DNA from: Amycolatopsis sp. WQ 127309
GTDB taxonomy: Bacteria; Actinomycetota; Actinomycetes; Mycobacteriales; Pseudonocardiaceae
NCBI RefSeq assembly: GCF_023023025.1
Contig: NZ_CP095481.1
Location: 6,151,001 to 6,215,000 of the forward strand
Length of the DNA stretch: 64,000 nucleotides
Reading direction: 5' to 3'
The translations under genes and the position numbers were made by a program. The first letter of the stretch is position 1. Every line of letters starts with the position of its first letter. This document shows, piece after piece, positions 50,598 to 57,949 of the stretch. Under the pieces are notes generated by a model. That model ran no database searches. It saw nothing but the letters and a program-made list of their open reading frames with translations, and was not told where the DNA came from.

Positions 50598-51827
50598 TCA
50601 GGCTACGGCGACGCGTGCGCGGGGAGCGGTCATGCCGAGCAGGGCGCACAGCGCCGCCACCAGGCCGAGCGCGCCGCACAGCCACCAGACCCCGTTGCCC
50701 AGCGCGACCCACGTGGCGACGCCGAACAGCGGACCGAGCGCCATCCCGAGGCCGAAAGTCGCTTGGTGGGCACTGATGTAGCGCGCCTTGACGGCCGACG
50801 GGAAGGACGAGGGGTAGGCGAACATGGTCGGGCCGTTGATCATGATGCCGAAGACGAACACCACCGTACACACGATCAGCGCGACGGCCGAGCCGCCGCT
50901 GATGCCGAAGCCGGCGACCCCGAGTCCCATCAGCGCGGTGCCGGCGGTGGCGGCGACGCGCCCCGGCCAGCGCGTGACGAACGACGTGATCTTCAGCTCG
51001 CACAGGATGAGCACGGCCGACGCGGTCACGAGCACGACGCTGTAGAGCCACGTCGGGTGGCCTTCGGAGTTGATCTTGAGCGGCAGCGCGACGGTGTACT
51101 GGACGTAGACGATCGAGCCGATCAGCACCGACGCCAGGAAGAACCAGAAACGCCCGTCCCGCAGCAAAGTCGCGTAGGCCGCCCGGGTGCCGGTATCGGC
51201 CCGCTCCGACGGTGCCTCGCGCTCGACGCGGTGGTCGGGCAGCAGCCGGATCGCCAGGAACGCGTAGAGCACCGCGGTGGCCGAGTCGAACCACAGCAGC
51301 AGGTTCCAGTCCAGCAGGATCAGCCCGGCGGCGATCAGCGGGCTGAGCGACGCGCCGAGGTTGAGGGCGGTGCGCATCATCGAGAAGCCCATCACCCGAT
51401 CGTCTGCGGGCATCAGCTCGCTCAGCAGGACCGCCGCCGCGGGCCGGTAGCTCTGGGTCGCGAGGCCGGCCAGCAGCAGCGCGACGAGCAGTGCCACGAA
51501 CATCCCGGGACTGGCGAACAGGGGCACGACGGCGAGGACCACGGCCGAACCGAGCATCGCGGCGAAGATGGTGGCGCGCGGGCCGATGCGGTGCACCAGC
51601 TCCCCGCCGGCCAGCCCGCCGAGGACCGAACCGATGCTGTACGCGGCGATGGCGAGGCCGGCCTGGCCCGCGGAGAAGCCGCGGAAAACCAGGTACAGCA
51701 CCATGAACGTCTGGACGAACGCGCCGAGCTGGTTGACGAGCACGCCGCCGAGCAGGTACCGCACCGGCGTCGGAGTCCGGCGCAGGACGGCCAGCACGCC
51801 GGTGGGTTTGTCGGTGATCGGGGTCAC
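50598..51827 (-). CDS. MFS transporter, probable efflux pump
   Basis: The protein has 409 residues, a GTG start behind AGGAGGC, and about 12 hydrophobic segments. The TM2-3 loop has GELVHRIGPR, corresponding to the Gly-x-x-x-Asp/His-R-x-G-R-R/K motif A, and VLGGLAGGEL precedes it. It belongs to the drug:H+ antiporter-like major facilitator superfamily. It sits beside the NB-ARC regulator and the small monooxygenase gene, all on the minus strand, so export of the locus's product as self-resistance is a reasonable inference. Confidence 0.9.
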   Translation of the reverse strand: MTPITDKPTGVLAVLRRTPTPVRYLLGGVLVNQLGAFVQTFMVLYLVFRGFSAGQAGLAIAAYSIGSVLGGLAGGELVHRIGPRATIFAAMLGSAVVLAVVPLFASPGMFVALLVALLLAGLATQSYRPAAAVLLSELMPADDRVMGFSMMRTALNLGASLSPLIAAGLILLDWNLLLWFDSATAVLYAFLAIRLLPDHRVEREAPSERADTGTRAAYATLLRDGRFWFFLASVLIGSIVYVQYTVALPLKINSEGHPTWLYSVVLVTASAVLILCELKITSFVTRWPGRVAATAGTALMGLGVAGFGISGGSAVALIVCTVVFVFGIMINGPTMFAYPSSFPSAVKARYISAHQATFGLGMALGPLFGVATWVALGNGVWWLCGALGLVAALCALLGMTAPRARVAVA

Positions 51828-52025
51828 GGTGGAGCCTCCTGGTGGCTTGCGAACGGGTGCGCCGCACCGGAATCGGCCTCGGGCCGAGGAGCGGCGTACA
51901 CATTCCAGCCGCCGGGCGAGTTGACCGGCAGAGTTGTCTCCTCCGGAAAATCAACTCGGGGGCGATCCGCGGTGCGGGGAATTCGGAGCGTGACCTGTCG
52001 GTCGCGCAATTCACCACACAAGCGT

Positions 52026-52059
52026 CCGGCCGGACGCAGCGATTGCTGCATCCGGCCGG
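52026..52059 (-). terminator. 15-bp hairpin downstream of the ABM monooxygenase gene
   Basis: CCGGCCGGACGCAGC (52026-52040) pairs with GCTGCATCCGGCCGG (52045-52059), with one G-U-compatible mismatch and a GATT loop, 10 bases past the stop at 52070. Between here and the MFS start (51828-52025) I see only the MFS upstream region. Confidence 0.75.
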
Positions 52060-52069
52060 TGCGGGAAAA

Positions 52070-52366
52070 TCAGAGCCCGACGATCTGCTCGTGATCGATT
52101 TCGACGAATTCCAGGATGAGGTCGGCGAACTGGCCGGCGATCAGCTTCTGGTAGGCGGCCGACCCGGTGTGGGCGTCGTAGGCGGCCTGGTCGGCGAAGT
52201 GTTCGACGAACAGCAGGTAGTCCGGCTTGGCGGGGTCGCGGTAGACGCGGAATGACAGGGTGCCGTCCTCCTGCCCGGGACCCAGCGGCGCGAACTCGTG
52301 CACGAGCTTCTCCGCTTCGTCCTGCTTGCCCGGCTTGAGGGGGATGGGGAACACCTTCGCCAGCAT
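52070..52366 (-). CDS. ABM-superfamily monooxygenase-like protein
   Basis: The protein has 98 residues, a single ferredoxin-like domain of the antibiotic-biosynthesis-monooxygenase (ABM) fold: strand-helix-strand (MLAKVFPIPLKPGKQDEAEKL), LSFRVYRDPAKPDYLLFVEHFADQAAYDAHTGS with the family's central beta strands and FVEH motif. Such proteins oxidise small quinones or act as cofactor-free or stress monooxygenases; many have unknown substrates. It diverges from the ada-alkA gene and is preceded by the conserved 19-bp site at 78 bases upstream. Confidence 0.88.
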   Translation of the reverse strand: MLAKVFPIPLKPGKQDEAEKLVHEFAPLGPGQEDGTLSFRVYRDPAKPDYLLFVEHFADQAAYDAHTGSAAYQKLIAGQFADLILEFVEIDHEQIVGL

Positions 52367-52443
52367 CGGAGTGCCTCTCTCTAGTGCGGTGCGCGTCCGG
52401 CGCGCCGCCGTTGAGGAAGACTCTGCCGGGCGCGAGCGGCCGA

Positions 52444-52462
52444 GTCTGGTCAGATCCGGACA
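52444..52462. promoter_or_regulatory. Conserved 19-bp site, copy 2
   Basis: GTCTGGTCAGATCCGGACA matches copy 1 (47974) at 18 of 19 bases and lies 78 bases upstream of the minus-strand ABM gene. It is also 85 bases upstream of the divergent ada-alkA start. Confidence 0.65.
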
Positions 52463-52497
52463 CGATCTCCGCGGCCCGGATACGCCCCCGTGCGGCA

Positions 52498-52515
52498 TGT
52501 CCGGATGTGGCTAGC
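52498..52515 (+). promoter_or_regulatory. Related site upstream of ada-alkA
   Basis: TGTCCGGATGTGGCTAGC is the same element in the opposite orientation (complement TGTCCGGATCTGGCCAGA, 15 of 18 bases). It lies 31 bases before the ada-alkA ATG and contains TAGCTT, a possible -10 box. Confidence 0.5.
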
Positions 52516-52546
52516 TTCGCGCCCGCGCATCCCCTACACCTGTGTC

Positions 52547-53929
52547 ATGACGACTTTTTCGGCCGTGGTCACCACCGGCATCTACTGCCGCCCGGGCTGC
52601 GGCGCGAAGCCGCTCGCGGAGAACGTGAAGACGTTCGAGCTGGCGGCCGAGGCCGAGGCCGCGGGGTTCCGCGCGTGCCTGCGCTGCCGCCCGTACCGGG
52701 TGGCGGGCCCGGTCGGCGCCGAGGCGCCTGAGCTCGTCTGCCGTGCGGTCCAGCTGATCATCGCCGGCGCGCTGGACACCGGGACGGAAGCGGCTCTCGG
52801 CGAGCGTCTGGCGGTGTCCCCGCGGCACCTGCGCCGGCTCTTCCACGACCACCTCGGCGTGACGCCCGACCAGCTCGCCCGCTCCCGGCGGGCGCACTTC
52901 GCCCGCCGCCTGCTCGACGACTCCGACCTGACGGTCGCCGACGTGGCCTTCGCCTCCGGGTTCGGCAGCCTCCGCCAGTTCAACCGCGACATGAAGCTGG
53001 TCTTCCGCGCGTCCCCGGTCGAGCTGCGCAACCGGCGCCGGCGCGCCGACCGGCTCGCCGCGGACGGCGGCCTGGCCATGCGGCTGCCGTTCGCGCCGCC
53101 CCTGCACTGGGAGGCGCTGAGCACGTTCCTCGGCGAGCGCGCGGTCCCGGGCGTCGAGTCGGTGCTCGACGGCGTCTACCGGCGCACGATCAGCATCGAC
53201 GGCGAGGCGGGCGTCGTCGAGGTGCGCCGCGGCGGTGACGACCACCTGCTGCTGATCGCGCACATGCCGTTCTGGGAGGGCATCATCCACGTCGTCGACC
53301 GCGTCGGGCGGATGTTCGGCGTCGACGCCGACACCGCCCCGGCCGAGGCCGCGCTGCGCGACGACCCGGTGCTGGCCCCGCTGCTGCGCGCGCGTCCCGG
53401 CCTGCGCGTCCCCGGGGCCTGGGGGTTCTTCGAGATCGGGGTGGAGGCGGTGCTGAGCCAACGCAGCGCGCGGCCGCTGGTCCGGCGGCAGCTGGCCGCG
53501 CTGGTCGAGGCGGCCGGCACCGCGGTCCCCGGCCTGGAGGACGGGCTGACCCACCTCTTCCCCTCGGCCGAGACGCTCGCGCACGCGGACCTGGCGGGCG
53601 TGCTGCCCGCGGCCACCGCCAAGACGGTGCGCGGGTTCGCCGCCGCGGTCGCCGCCGACGAGACCCTGCTGGACGGCGGCACGAGCCTGGCCGACTTCAC
53701 CGCCGCGCTGACGGCCGTGCCGGGGGTGGGGGAGTGCGCCGCCCACCAGATCGCGCTGCGGCTGGGCTACGCCGACGCCTTCCCCGCCGCCGACCGGACG
53801 CTCTGCACCACGCTGCTGGCGAACGACATCCTCGACGACAGCGAGGGCCTGGCGAAGGCCTGGCACCCGTGGCGCGCGTTCGCCGCGACCCACCTGATCG
53901 CCGCCGGCGTCCCCACGCTGGCGGCCTGA
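52547..53929 (+). CDS. Bifunctional Ada methylphosphotriester regulator / AlkA 3-methyladenine DNA glycosylase
   Basis: The protein has 460 residues. The N-terminal Ada zinc domain has Cys14, Cys18, Cys44 and Cys47 (YCRPGC, ACLRC), Cys14 being the expected methyl acceptor. It lacks about 20 residues (RFDG region) that normally precede it. An AraC-type HTH (about 70-165) follows, then an AlkA HhH-GPD glycosylase (about 180-460) with PGVGECAAHQIALR and the Asp in FPAADRTL. It senses methylated DNA phosphates and removes alkylated bases. It diverges from the ABM gene and shares the conserved regulatory site. An alternative in-frame start at 52490 adds 19 unconserved residues. It could be a housekeeping repair gene or self-protection against an alkylating product. 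Confidence 0.92.
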   Translation: MTTFSAVVTTGIYCRPGCGAKPLAENVKTFELAAEAEAAGFRACLRCRPYRVAGPVGAEAPELVCRAVQLIIAGALDTGTEAALGERLAVSPRHLRRLFHDHLGVTPDQLARSRRAHFARRLLDDSDLTVADVAFASGFGSLRQFNRDMKLVFRASPVELRNRRRRADRLAADGGLAMRLPFAPPLHWEALSTFLGERAVPGVESVLDGVYRRTISIDGEAGVVEVRRGGDDHLLLIAHMPFWEGIIHVVDRVGRMFGVDADTAPAEAALRDDPVLAPLLRARPGLRVPGAWGFFEIGVEAVLSQRSARPLVRRQLAALVEAAGTAVPGLEDGLTHLFPSAETLAHADLAGVLPAATAKTVRGFAAAVAADETLLDGGTSLADFTAALTAVPGVGECAAHQIALRLGYADAFPAADRTLCTTLLANDILDDSEGLAKAWHPWRAFAATHLIAAGVPTLAA

Positions 53930-53965
53930 CCCACCGAAGTAACCGAAGGAACGAGGAGAATGTCC

Positions 53966-54796
53966 ATGGACAGCGTCCAGCGAGGGCTCGCCGAAACACT
54001 GCGTGCCCTGCACCACGACCGCACGCTGGTGCTGCCGAACGCCTGGGACGCCGCCAGCGCGGCCCTCATCGCGCAGGCAGGGGCCCCGGCGATCGCCACC
54101 ACCAGCGGCGGGGTCGCCTGGTCGGCTGGCCGGCCGGACGGGCACGGCCTGACGCGCGCCGAGATGGCCGCCCTGGTCGCCCGGATCGTGCAGGTCGTCG
54201 ACGTCCCGGTGACGGCCGACATCGAAGGCGGCTACGGCCCGTCCGACGACGACGTCGCCGCGACCGTGCGCGCGATCGTCGAGGCCGGCGCCGTCGGGAT
54301 CAACCTGGAGGACTCGACCGCACCCGGCGGGCCGCTGTTCGACGTCCCCGCCCAGGTCGGCCGGGTCCGCGCGGCCCGCGACGCGGCGACCGCGGCCGGG
54401 CTGCCCGAGCTGTGGATCAACATCCGCACCGACGTCTACCTCTTCGGCATCGGCGAGGCCGAGGGACGCCTCGACGACGTCCTGACCCGGGCGGGCGCCT
54501 ACGCCGCGGCCGGCGCCGACAGCCTGTTCGTGCCGGGCCTGATCGACCTGGAGACCCTCGGCCTCCTGGTCAAGGAGAGCCCGCTGCCGGTCAACGTGAT
54601 GGTGTGGCCGGGCGCCCCGAGCGTCGCGGAGCTGGAAGCCGTCGGCGTCCGCCGGATCAGCGTCGGCACCGCGATCGCCCAGGCGGCCTACGCCGTCGCC
54701 CGCAACGCCGCGGTCGAGCTGCTCGGGCACGGCACCTACAGCGCGCTCGAGGGCGGGCTCGACTTCGGCGCCGTGAACAGCGCCGTCACCGGCTGA
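53966..54796 (+). CDS. Isocitrate lyase/PEP mutase superfamily protein
   Basis: The protein has 276 residues from the ATG at 53966 (GAGGAG seven bases upstream); an ATG at 53960 is too close to that site. The fold is a phosphoenolpyruvate-mutase-like TIM barrel: LPNAWDAASA at the N-terminus, TTSGGVAWSAG, ADIEGGYG with the metal-binding Asp, GINLEDS and WINIRTDVY. The isocitrate-lyase catalytic Cys loop (KRCGH) is not seen. These proteins cleave C-C bonds of 2-methylisocitrate-like acids or have unknown substrates. It follows ada-alkA by 36 bases, an arrangement common in actinobacteria, so it may be part of that repair operon rather than of the biosynthetic locus. Confidence 0.85.
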   Translation: MDSVQRGLAETLRALHHDRTLVLPNAWDAASAALIAQAGAPAIATTSGGVAWSAGRPDGHGLTRAEMAALVARIVQVVDVPVTADIEGGYGPSDDDVAATVRAIVEAGAVGINLEDSTAPGGPLFDVPAQVGRVRAARDAATAAGLPELWINIRTDVYLFGIGEAEGRLDDVLTRAGAYAAAGADSLFVPGLIDLETLGLLVKESPLPVNVMVWPGAPSVAELEAVGVRRISVGTAIAQAAYAVARNAAVELLGHGTYSALEGGLDFGAVNSAVTG

Positions 54797-54844
54797 GCTC
54801 GGCCCGCCGTCGTTACCCACTCGTCTACCTCAAATCACACGGTA

Positions 54845-54878
54845 TTGATTTTCCTTGGTGGCCAATGGTTTCCATCAA
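54845..54878. promoter_or_regulatory. Imperfect inverted repeat in the AT-rich region ahead of the hydrazine operon
   Basis: TTGAT (54845-54849) and TTGG (54855-54858) face CCAA (54862-54865) and ATCAA (54874-54878). The 54830-54900 stretch is clearly AT-richer than its surroundings and is the only sizeable gap before the eight-gene operon, so it is its likely promoter/operator. Confidence 0.4.
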
Positions 54879-54959
54879 TTAAACGGAAGCCTTGAATCAC
54901 TTCCAACGCGGCCGGACCGAGTCCGCGACCTGCAGTTGGAGCCCCGAGGAAGTGATGAG

Positions 54960-56171
54960 ATGACCGTTGTCGAGCCGCTGTCCGTGCCCGAAGGTGACGT
55001 CAGGCCGCCCGATACCGCCGCGGAGGTCCTCGCCCGTGCCCAGGCACTGGCGCCGGTGCTCCGGGAGCGCGCCGAGGAGATCGAGCGGGCCCGGCGGCTG
55101 CCCGCCGACGTCGTGGAACTGCTGCGTGCCACCGGCGTCTTCCGGATGGGGTTCGCCAAGGACCGTGGCGGTCCTGAGCTTACCTCGGCCGAGCAGACCG
55201 CGGTGATCGAGGCCATCGCCTACGGTGACGCCGGCGCCGGGTGGTGCGCGATGATCGGGTCCGACACCGGTCTCTACGCGTCCTTCCTCGACCGCGCCGT
55301 CGCCGACGAGATGTTCCCCAGCCCGGACATGGCGACCGCGGGCCTGCTGTTCCCCAACGGCCGCGCGGAGATCGTCCCCGGCGGCTACCGCCTCACCGGC
55401 CGCTGGCAGTTCGGCAGCGGCGTCACCCACGCCGACTGGGTCGTCTCGGGTGCCTTCCTCTACCGCGACGGCGCCCCCGAGCCCGGCGCCGACGGGGCCC
55501 CGCACGACTCGATCCTGCTCATGGTGCCGAAGGCGCAGGTCGAGGTGATCGACACCTGGCACACCACCGGTCTCGCGGGCAGCGGCAGCTGCGACTACAC
55601 GATCACCGACGTGTTCGTGCCCGCCGAGCACACGCTGGTCTTCTCGGACGTCCGCAGCGGGACGGGCCCGCTGGCCCAGCCCGAGGTGCACATGCGGAAC
55701 ATGCCGGGCGTCGCGCTCGGTGTCGCCCGCGCCGCGCTGGACCACGCCCGTGACCTCTCCGTCGCCGCCGGCCGCGCGGAGGACTACCGCACGCAGGTCA
55801 CCCTGGCCGACTGCGAAGCCGACTTCAACGCCACTCGCGAAGGCGTCTACGGCGCCCTTCGCCGGCAGCACGAAGTCCTGTCCGCGGGCGGCACCCTGGA
55901 CGACCTCACGCCGTCCGAGCGCGCCGCGCTCCCGCTGTCGCGGCGGCACGCGTTCCGCACCGCCCGCTCGATCGTCACCCGGCTCTACGACCTGGTGCAG
56001 ACGAGTGCGATCTACCGGCCCTCGCCGCTGGACCGCTGGCTGCGCGACACCACCACGATGTGCCAGCACATCGTGGCGCAGGACCGGATCCTGCAGACCG
56101 CCGGCGCCCACCTGCTCGGTGGCCGGCCCGCGTTCCCGCTGGCCCTCGGGATCACCTCCAGCCGGCGCTGA
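54960..56171 (+). CDS. Acyl-CoA dehydrogenase-fold flavin-dependent monooxygenase
   Basis: The protein has 403 residues, with ATG behind GAGGAAG. It has the three domains of the acyl-CoA-dehydrogenase fold (helical, beta, helical) in the arrangement of group D flavin monooxygenases (HsaA/nitrososynthase relatives) rather than true fatty-acyl dehydrogenases: GDAGAGWCAMIGSDTGLY, then WQFGSGVTHADWVVSGA and the C-terminal Acyl-CoA_dh_2-type helices ending HLLGGRPAF. These use reduced flavin from a partner reductase and O2 to hydroxylate substrates or oxidise amines. It is first in a plus-strand operon with hydrazine-forming genes, so oxidation of an N-N or amine intermediate is a candidate role. 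The substrate is unproven. Confidence 0.88.
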   Translation: MTVVEPLSVPEGDVRPPDTAAEVLARAQALAPVLRERAEEIERARRLPADVVELLRATGVFRMGFAKDRGGPELTSAEQTAVIEAIAYGDAGAGWCAMIGSDTGLYASFLDRAVADEMFPSPDMATAGLLFPNGRAEIVPGGYRLTGRWQFGSGVTHADWVVSGAFLYRDGAPEPGADGAPHDSILLMVPKAQVEVIDTWHTTGLAGSGSCDYTITDVFVPAEHTLVFSDVRSGTGPLAQPEVHMRNMPGVALGVARAALDHARDLSVAAGRAEDYRTQVTLADCEADFNATREGVYGALRRQHEVLSAGGTLDDLTPSERAALPLSRRHAFRTARSIVTRLYDLVQTSAIYRPSPLDRWLRDTTTMCQHIVAQDRILQTAGAHLLGGRPAFPLALGITSSRR

Positions 56172-56218
56172 CCCACCCCGAACCACCCCGATCCGCCCTC
56201 CACCTAAGGAAGAAACCG

Positions 56219-57889
56219 ATGCGCAAGCTCAAGGTCGCCGTGTGCGCGGCCGCCGCACTGGCTGTCACGCTCTCCGCGTGCAGCACCCCGGGCGGCACGA
56301 CCGCCGCCAGCACCCCCGACGGGGCCGCCGCCCCCGCGGCCGCCGCCGCGAACATCGACCGCGACGCGGTCGTCAGCTACAGCGAGACCGAGCCGGCCAA
56401 CCCGCTCGTGCCCGGCAACACCACCGAGGTCGGCGGGATCAGCGTGCTGGGCACGCTGTTCCGCGGCCTCATCGAGTACGACGCCAAGACGGCCGCCCCG
56501 CACAACGCCGTGGCCGACTCGATCAGCACCACCGACTCGAAGACCTGGACGATCAAGCTCAAGTCGGGCTGGACGTTCCACGACGGCACCCCCGTCACCG
56601 CGAAGAGCTTCGTCGACGCGTGGAACTACACCGCCTATTCGCCGAACCTGATGGCGGGCGCCAGCTACTTCTCCCACGTCCAGGGCTTCGCGCAGGTCAA
56701 CAACGCCACCGCGGACGGCAAGCAGCCGGCCGCCCTGCCGGCGAGCAAGGAGCTCTCGGGCCTGAAGCTGGTCGACGACAGCACGTTCACCGTCGCCCTC
56801 GACGCGCCGTTCTCGGAGTTCGGCGTCCAGCTCGGCTACGCGGCGTTCTTCCCGCTGCCCGCGAGCTTCTTCGCCGACCGCAAGGGTTTCGAAGCCCACC
56901 CGATCGGTGACGGGCCGTTCGCGTTCGAGTCGTACACGCCCGGCAAGGACCTCGTCGTCAAGCGGTTCGACGGCTTCGCCGGCACGCAGAAGGTGAACAT
57001 CGGCGGCATCGACTTCCGCTTCTACACCGACCTCGACAAGGCCTACGCCGACGTCCTGGCCAACAAGCTCGACTTCCTCTCGTTCACGCCGTGGACCTCC
57101 ACCCAGGGCGGCAAGATCAAGAAGGACCTGCCCGACAACCGGCGCAAGACCTACACCTACCTCGGCTACCAGGCCATCGCGTTCCCGCTGTTCGACAAGC
57201 GCTACGACAGCCCGCAGTTCCGCCAGGCGATCTCCATGGCCATCGACCGGAAGGCCCTGATCCAGCAGGTCTTCAACGGCGGCCGCACCCCGGCCGACGG
57301 CCTGGTCGCCCCGAACGTCCAGGGCCACCTCGACAACCAGTGCGGCGAGCTGTGCACCTACGAGCCGCAGAAGGCCAAGCAGCTGTTCGACGCGTCCGGG
57401 TTCCAGGGTGACATCGAGCTGACGTCCAACATCGACTCCGGCAACCAGGAGTGGATGGAGGTCATCTGCAAGCAGATCCAGGCTTCGCTGGGCCGCACCT
57501 GCAAGTTCACCCCGCAGACCACCCTCGGCGACTTCCGCTCGAAGCTGAACGACCGCAGCGTCACCGGCATCTACCGCTCGGCGTGGGTCGCGGACTACCC
57601 GTCGATCGAGAACTTCCTCAACCCGCTGTTCCGCACCGGTGCCGCCTCGAACGTCGGCCAGTACTCGAACCCGAAGGTCGACGAGCTGCTCAAGGAAGCC
57701 GACGCCGCGCCGTCGCAGCAGCAGGGCCAGGCGCTGTACCAGCAGGCCGAAAAGCTGGTCCTGCAGGACATGCCGACCATCCCGATCTGGTGGCAGTCCG
57801 GCACCGCGGCCTGGTCGTCGCGCCTCCACGACGTCCAGCCCACCCAGTTCCGCGAGCTCGACCTCTTCAGCGTGACCGTCAGCAAGTAG
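56219..57889 (+). CDS. ABC transporter substrate-binding lipoprotein, oligopeptide (SBP_bac_5) family
   Basis: The protein has 556 residues with ATG behind AAGGAAG. A lipoprotein signal peptide has lipobox LSAC (Cys21), followed by an Ala/Thr/Pro-rich linker to about 45. The rest is an extracellular solute-binding domain of the peptide/nickel (OppA/DppA) class: WTIKLKSGWTFHDGTPVTA, GDGPFAFESYTPGKDL, FRQAISMAIDRKAL and NFLNPLFRTGAASNVGQYSNPKVD. No permease or ATPase gene is next to it, which is unusual for an uptake system. In this operon it may capture a peptide or amino-acid precursor or product. Alternative function: signalling or sensing of a peptide-like molecule. Confidence 0.92.
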   Translation: MRKLKVAVCAAAALAVTLSACSTPGGTTAASTPDGAAAPAAAAANIDRDAVVSYSETEPANPLVPGNTTEVGGISVLGTLFRGLIEYDAKTAAPHNAVADSISTTDSKTWTIKLKSGWTFHDGTPVTAKSFVDAWNYTAYSPNLMAGASYFSHVQGFAQVNNATADGKQPAALPASKELSGLKLVDDSTFTVALDAPFSEFGVQLGYAAFFPLPASFFADRKGFEAHPIGDGPFAFESYTPGKDLVVKRFDGFAGTQKVNIGGIDFRFYTDLDKAYADVLANKLDFLSFTPWTSTQGGKIKKDLPDNRRKTYTYLGYQAIAFPLFDKRYDSPQFRQAISMAIDRKALIQQVFNGGRTPADGLVAPNVQGHLDNQCGELCTYEPQKAKQLFDASGFQGDIELTSNIDSGNQEWMEVICKQIQASLGRTCKFTPQTTLGDFRSKLNDRSVTGIYRSAWVADYPSIENFLNPLFRTGAASNVGQYSNPKVDELLKEADAAPSQQQGQALYQQAEKLVLQDMPTIPIWWQSGTAAWSSRLHDVQPTQFRELDLFSVTVSK

Positions 57890-57949
57890 TCCCCGTGCGG
57901 CGCGCCGGGACCCGGCGCGCCGCACCCCGAGATGGAAAGCAGGCACGTT

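Noticed and set aside
54797..54959. TGATTTTCC recurring at 50492, 51945 (reverse), 52064 (reverse) and 54846 as a regulatory motif
   Set aside because: The copy at 52064 overlaps a coding stop, contexts differ and distances to genes are inconsistent, so it is likely chance in AT-richer spacers.
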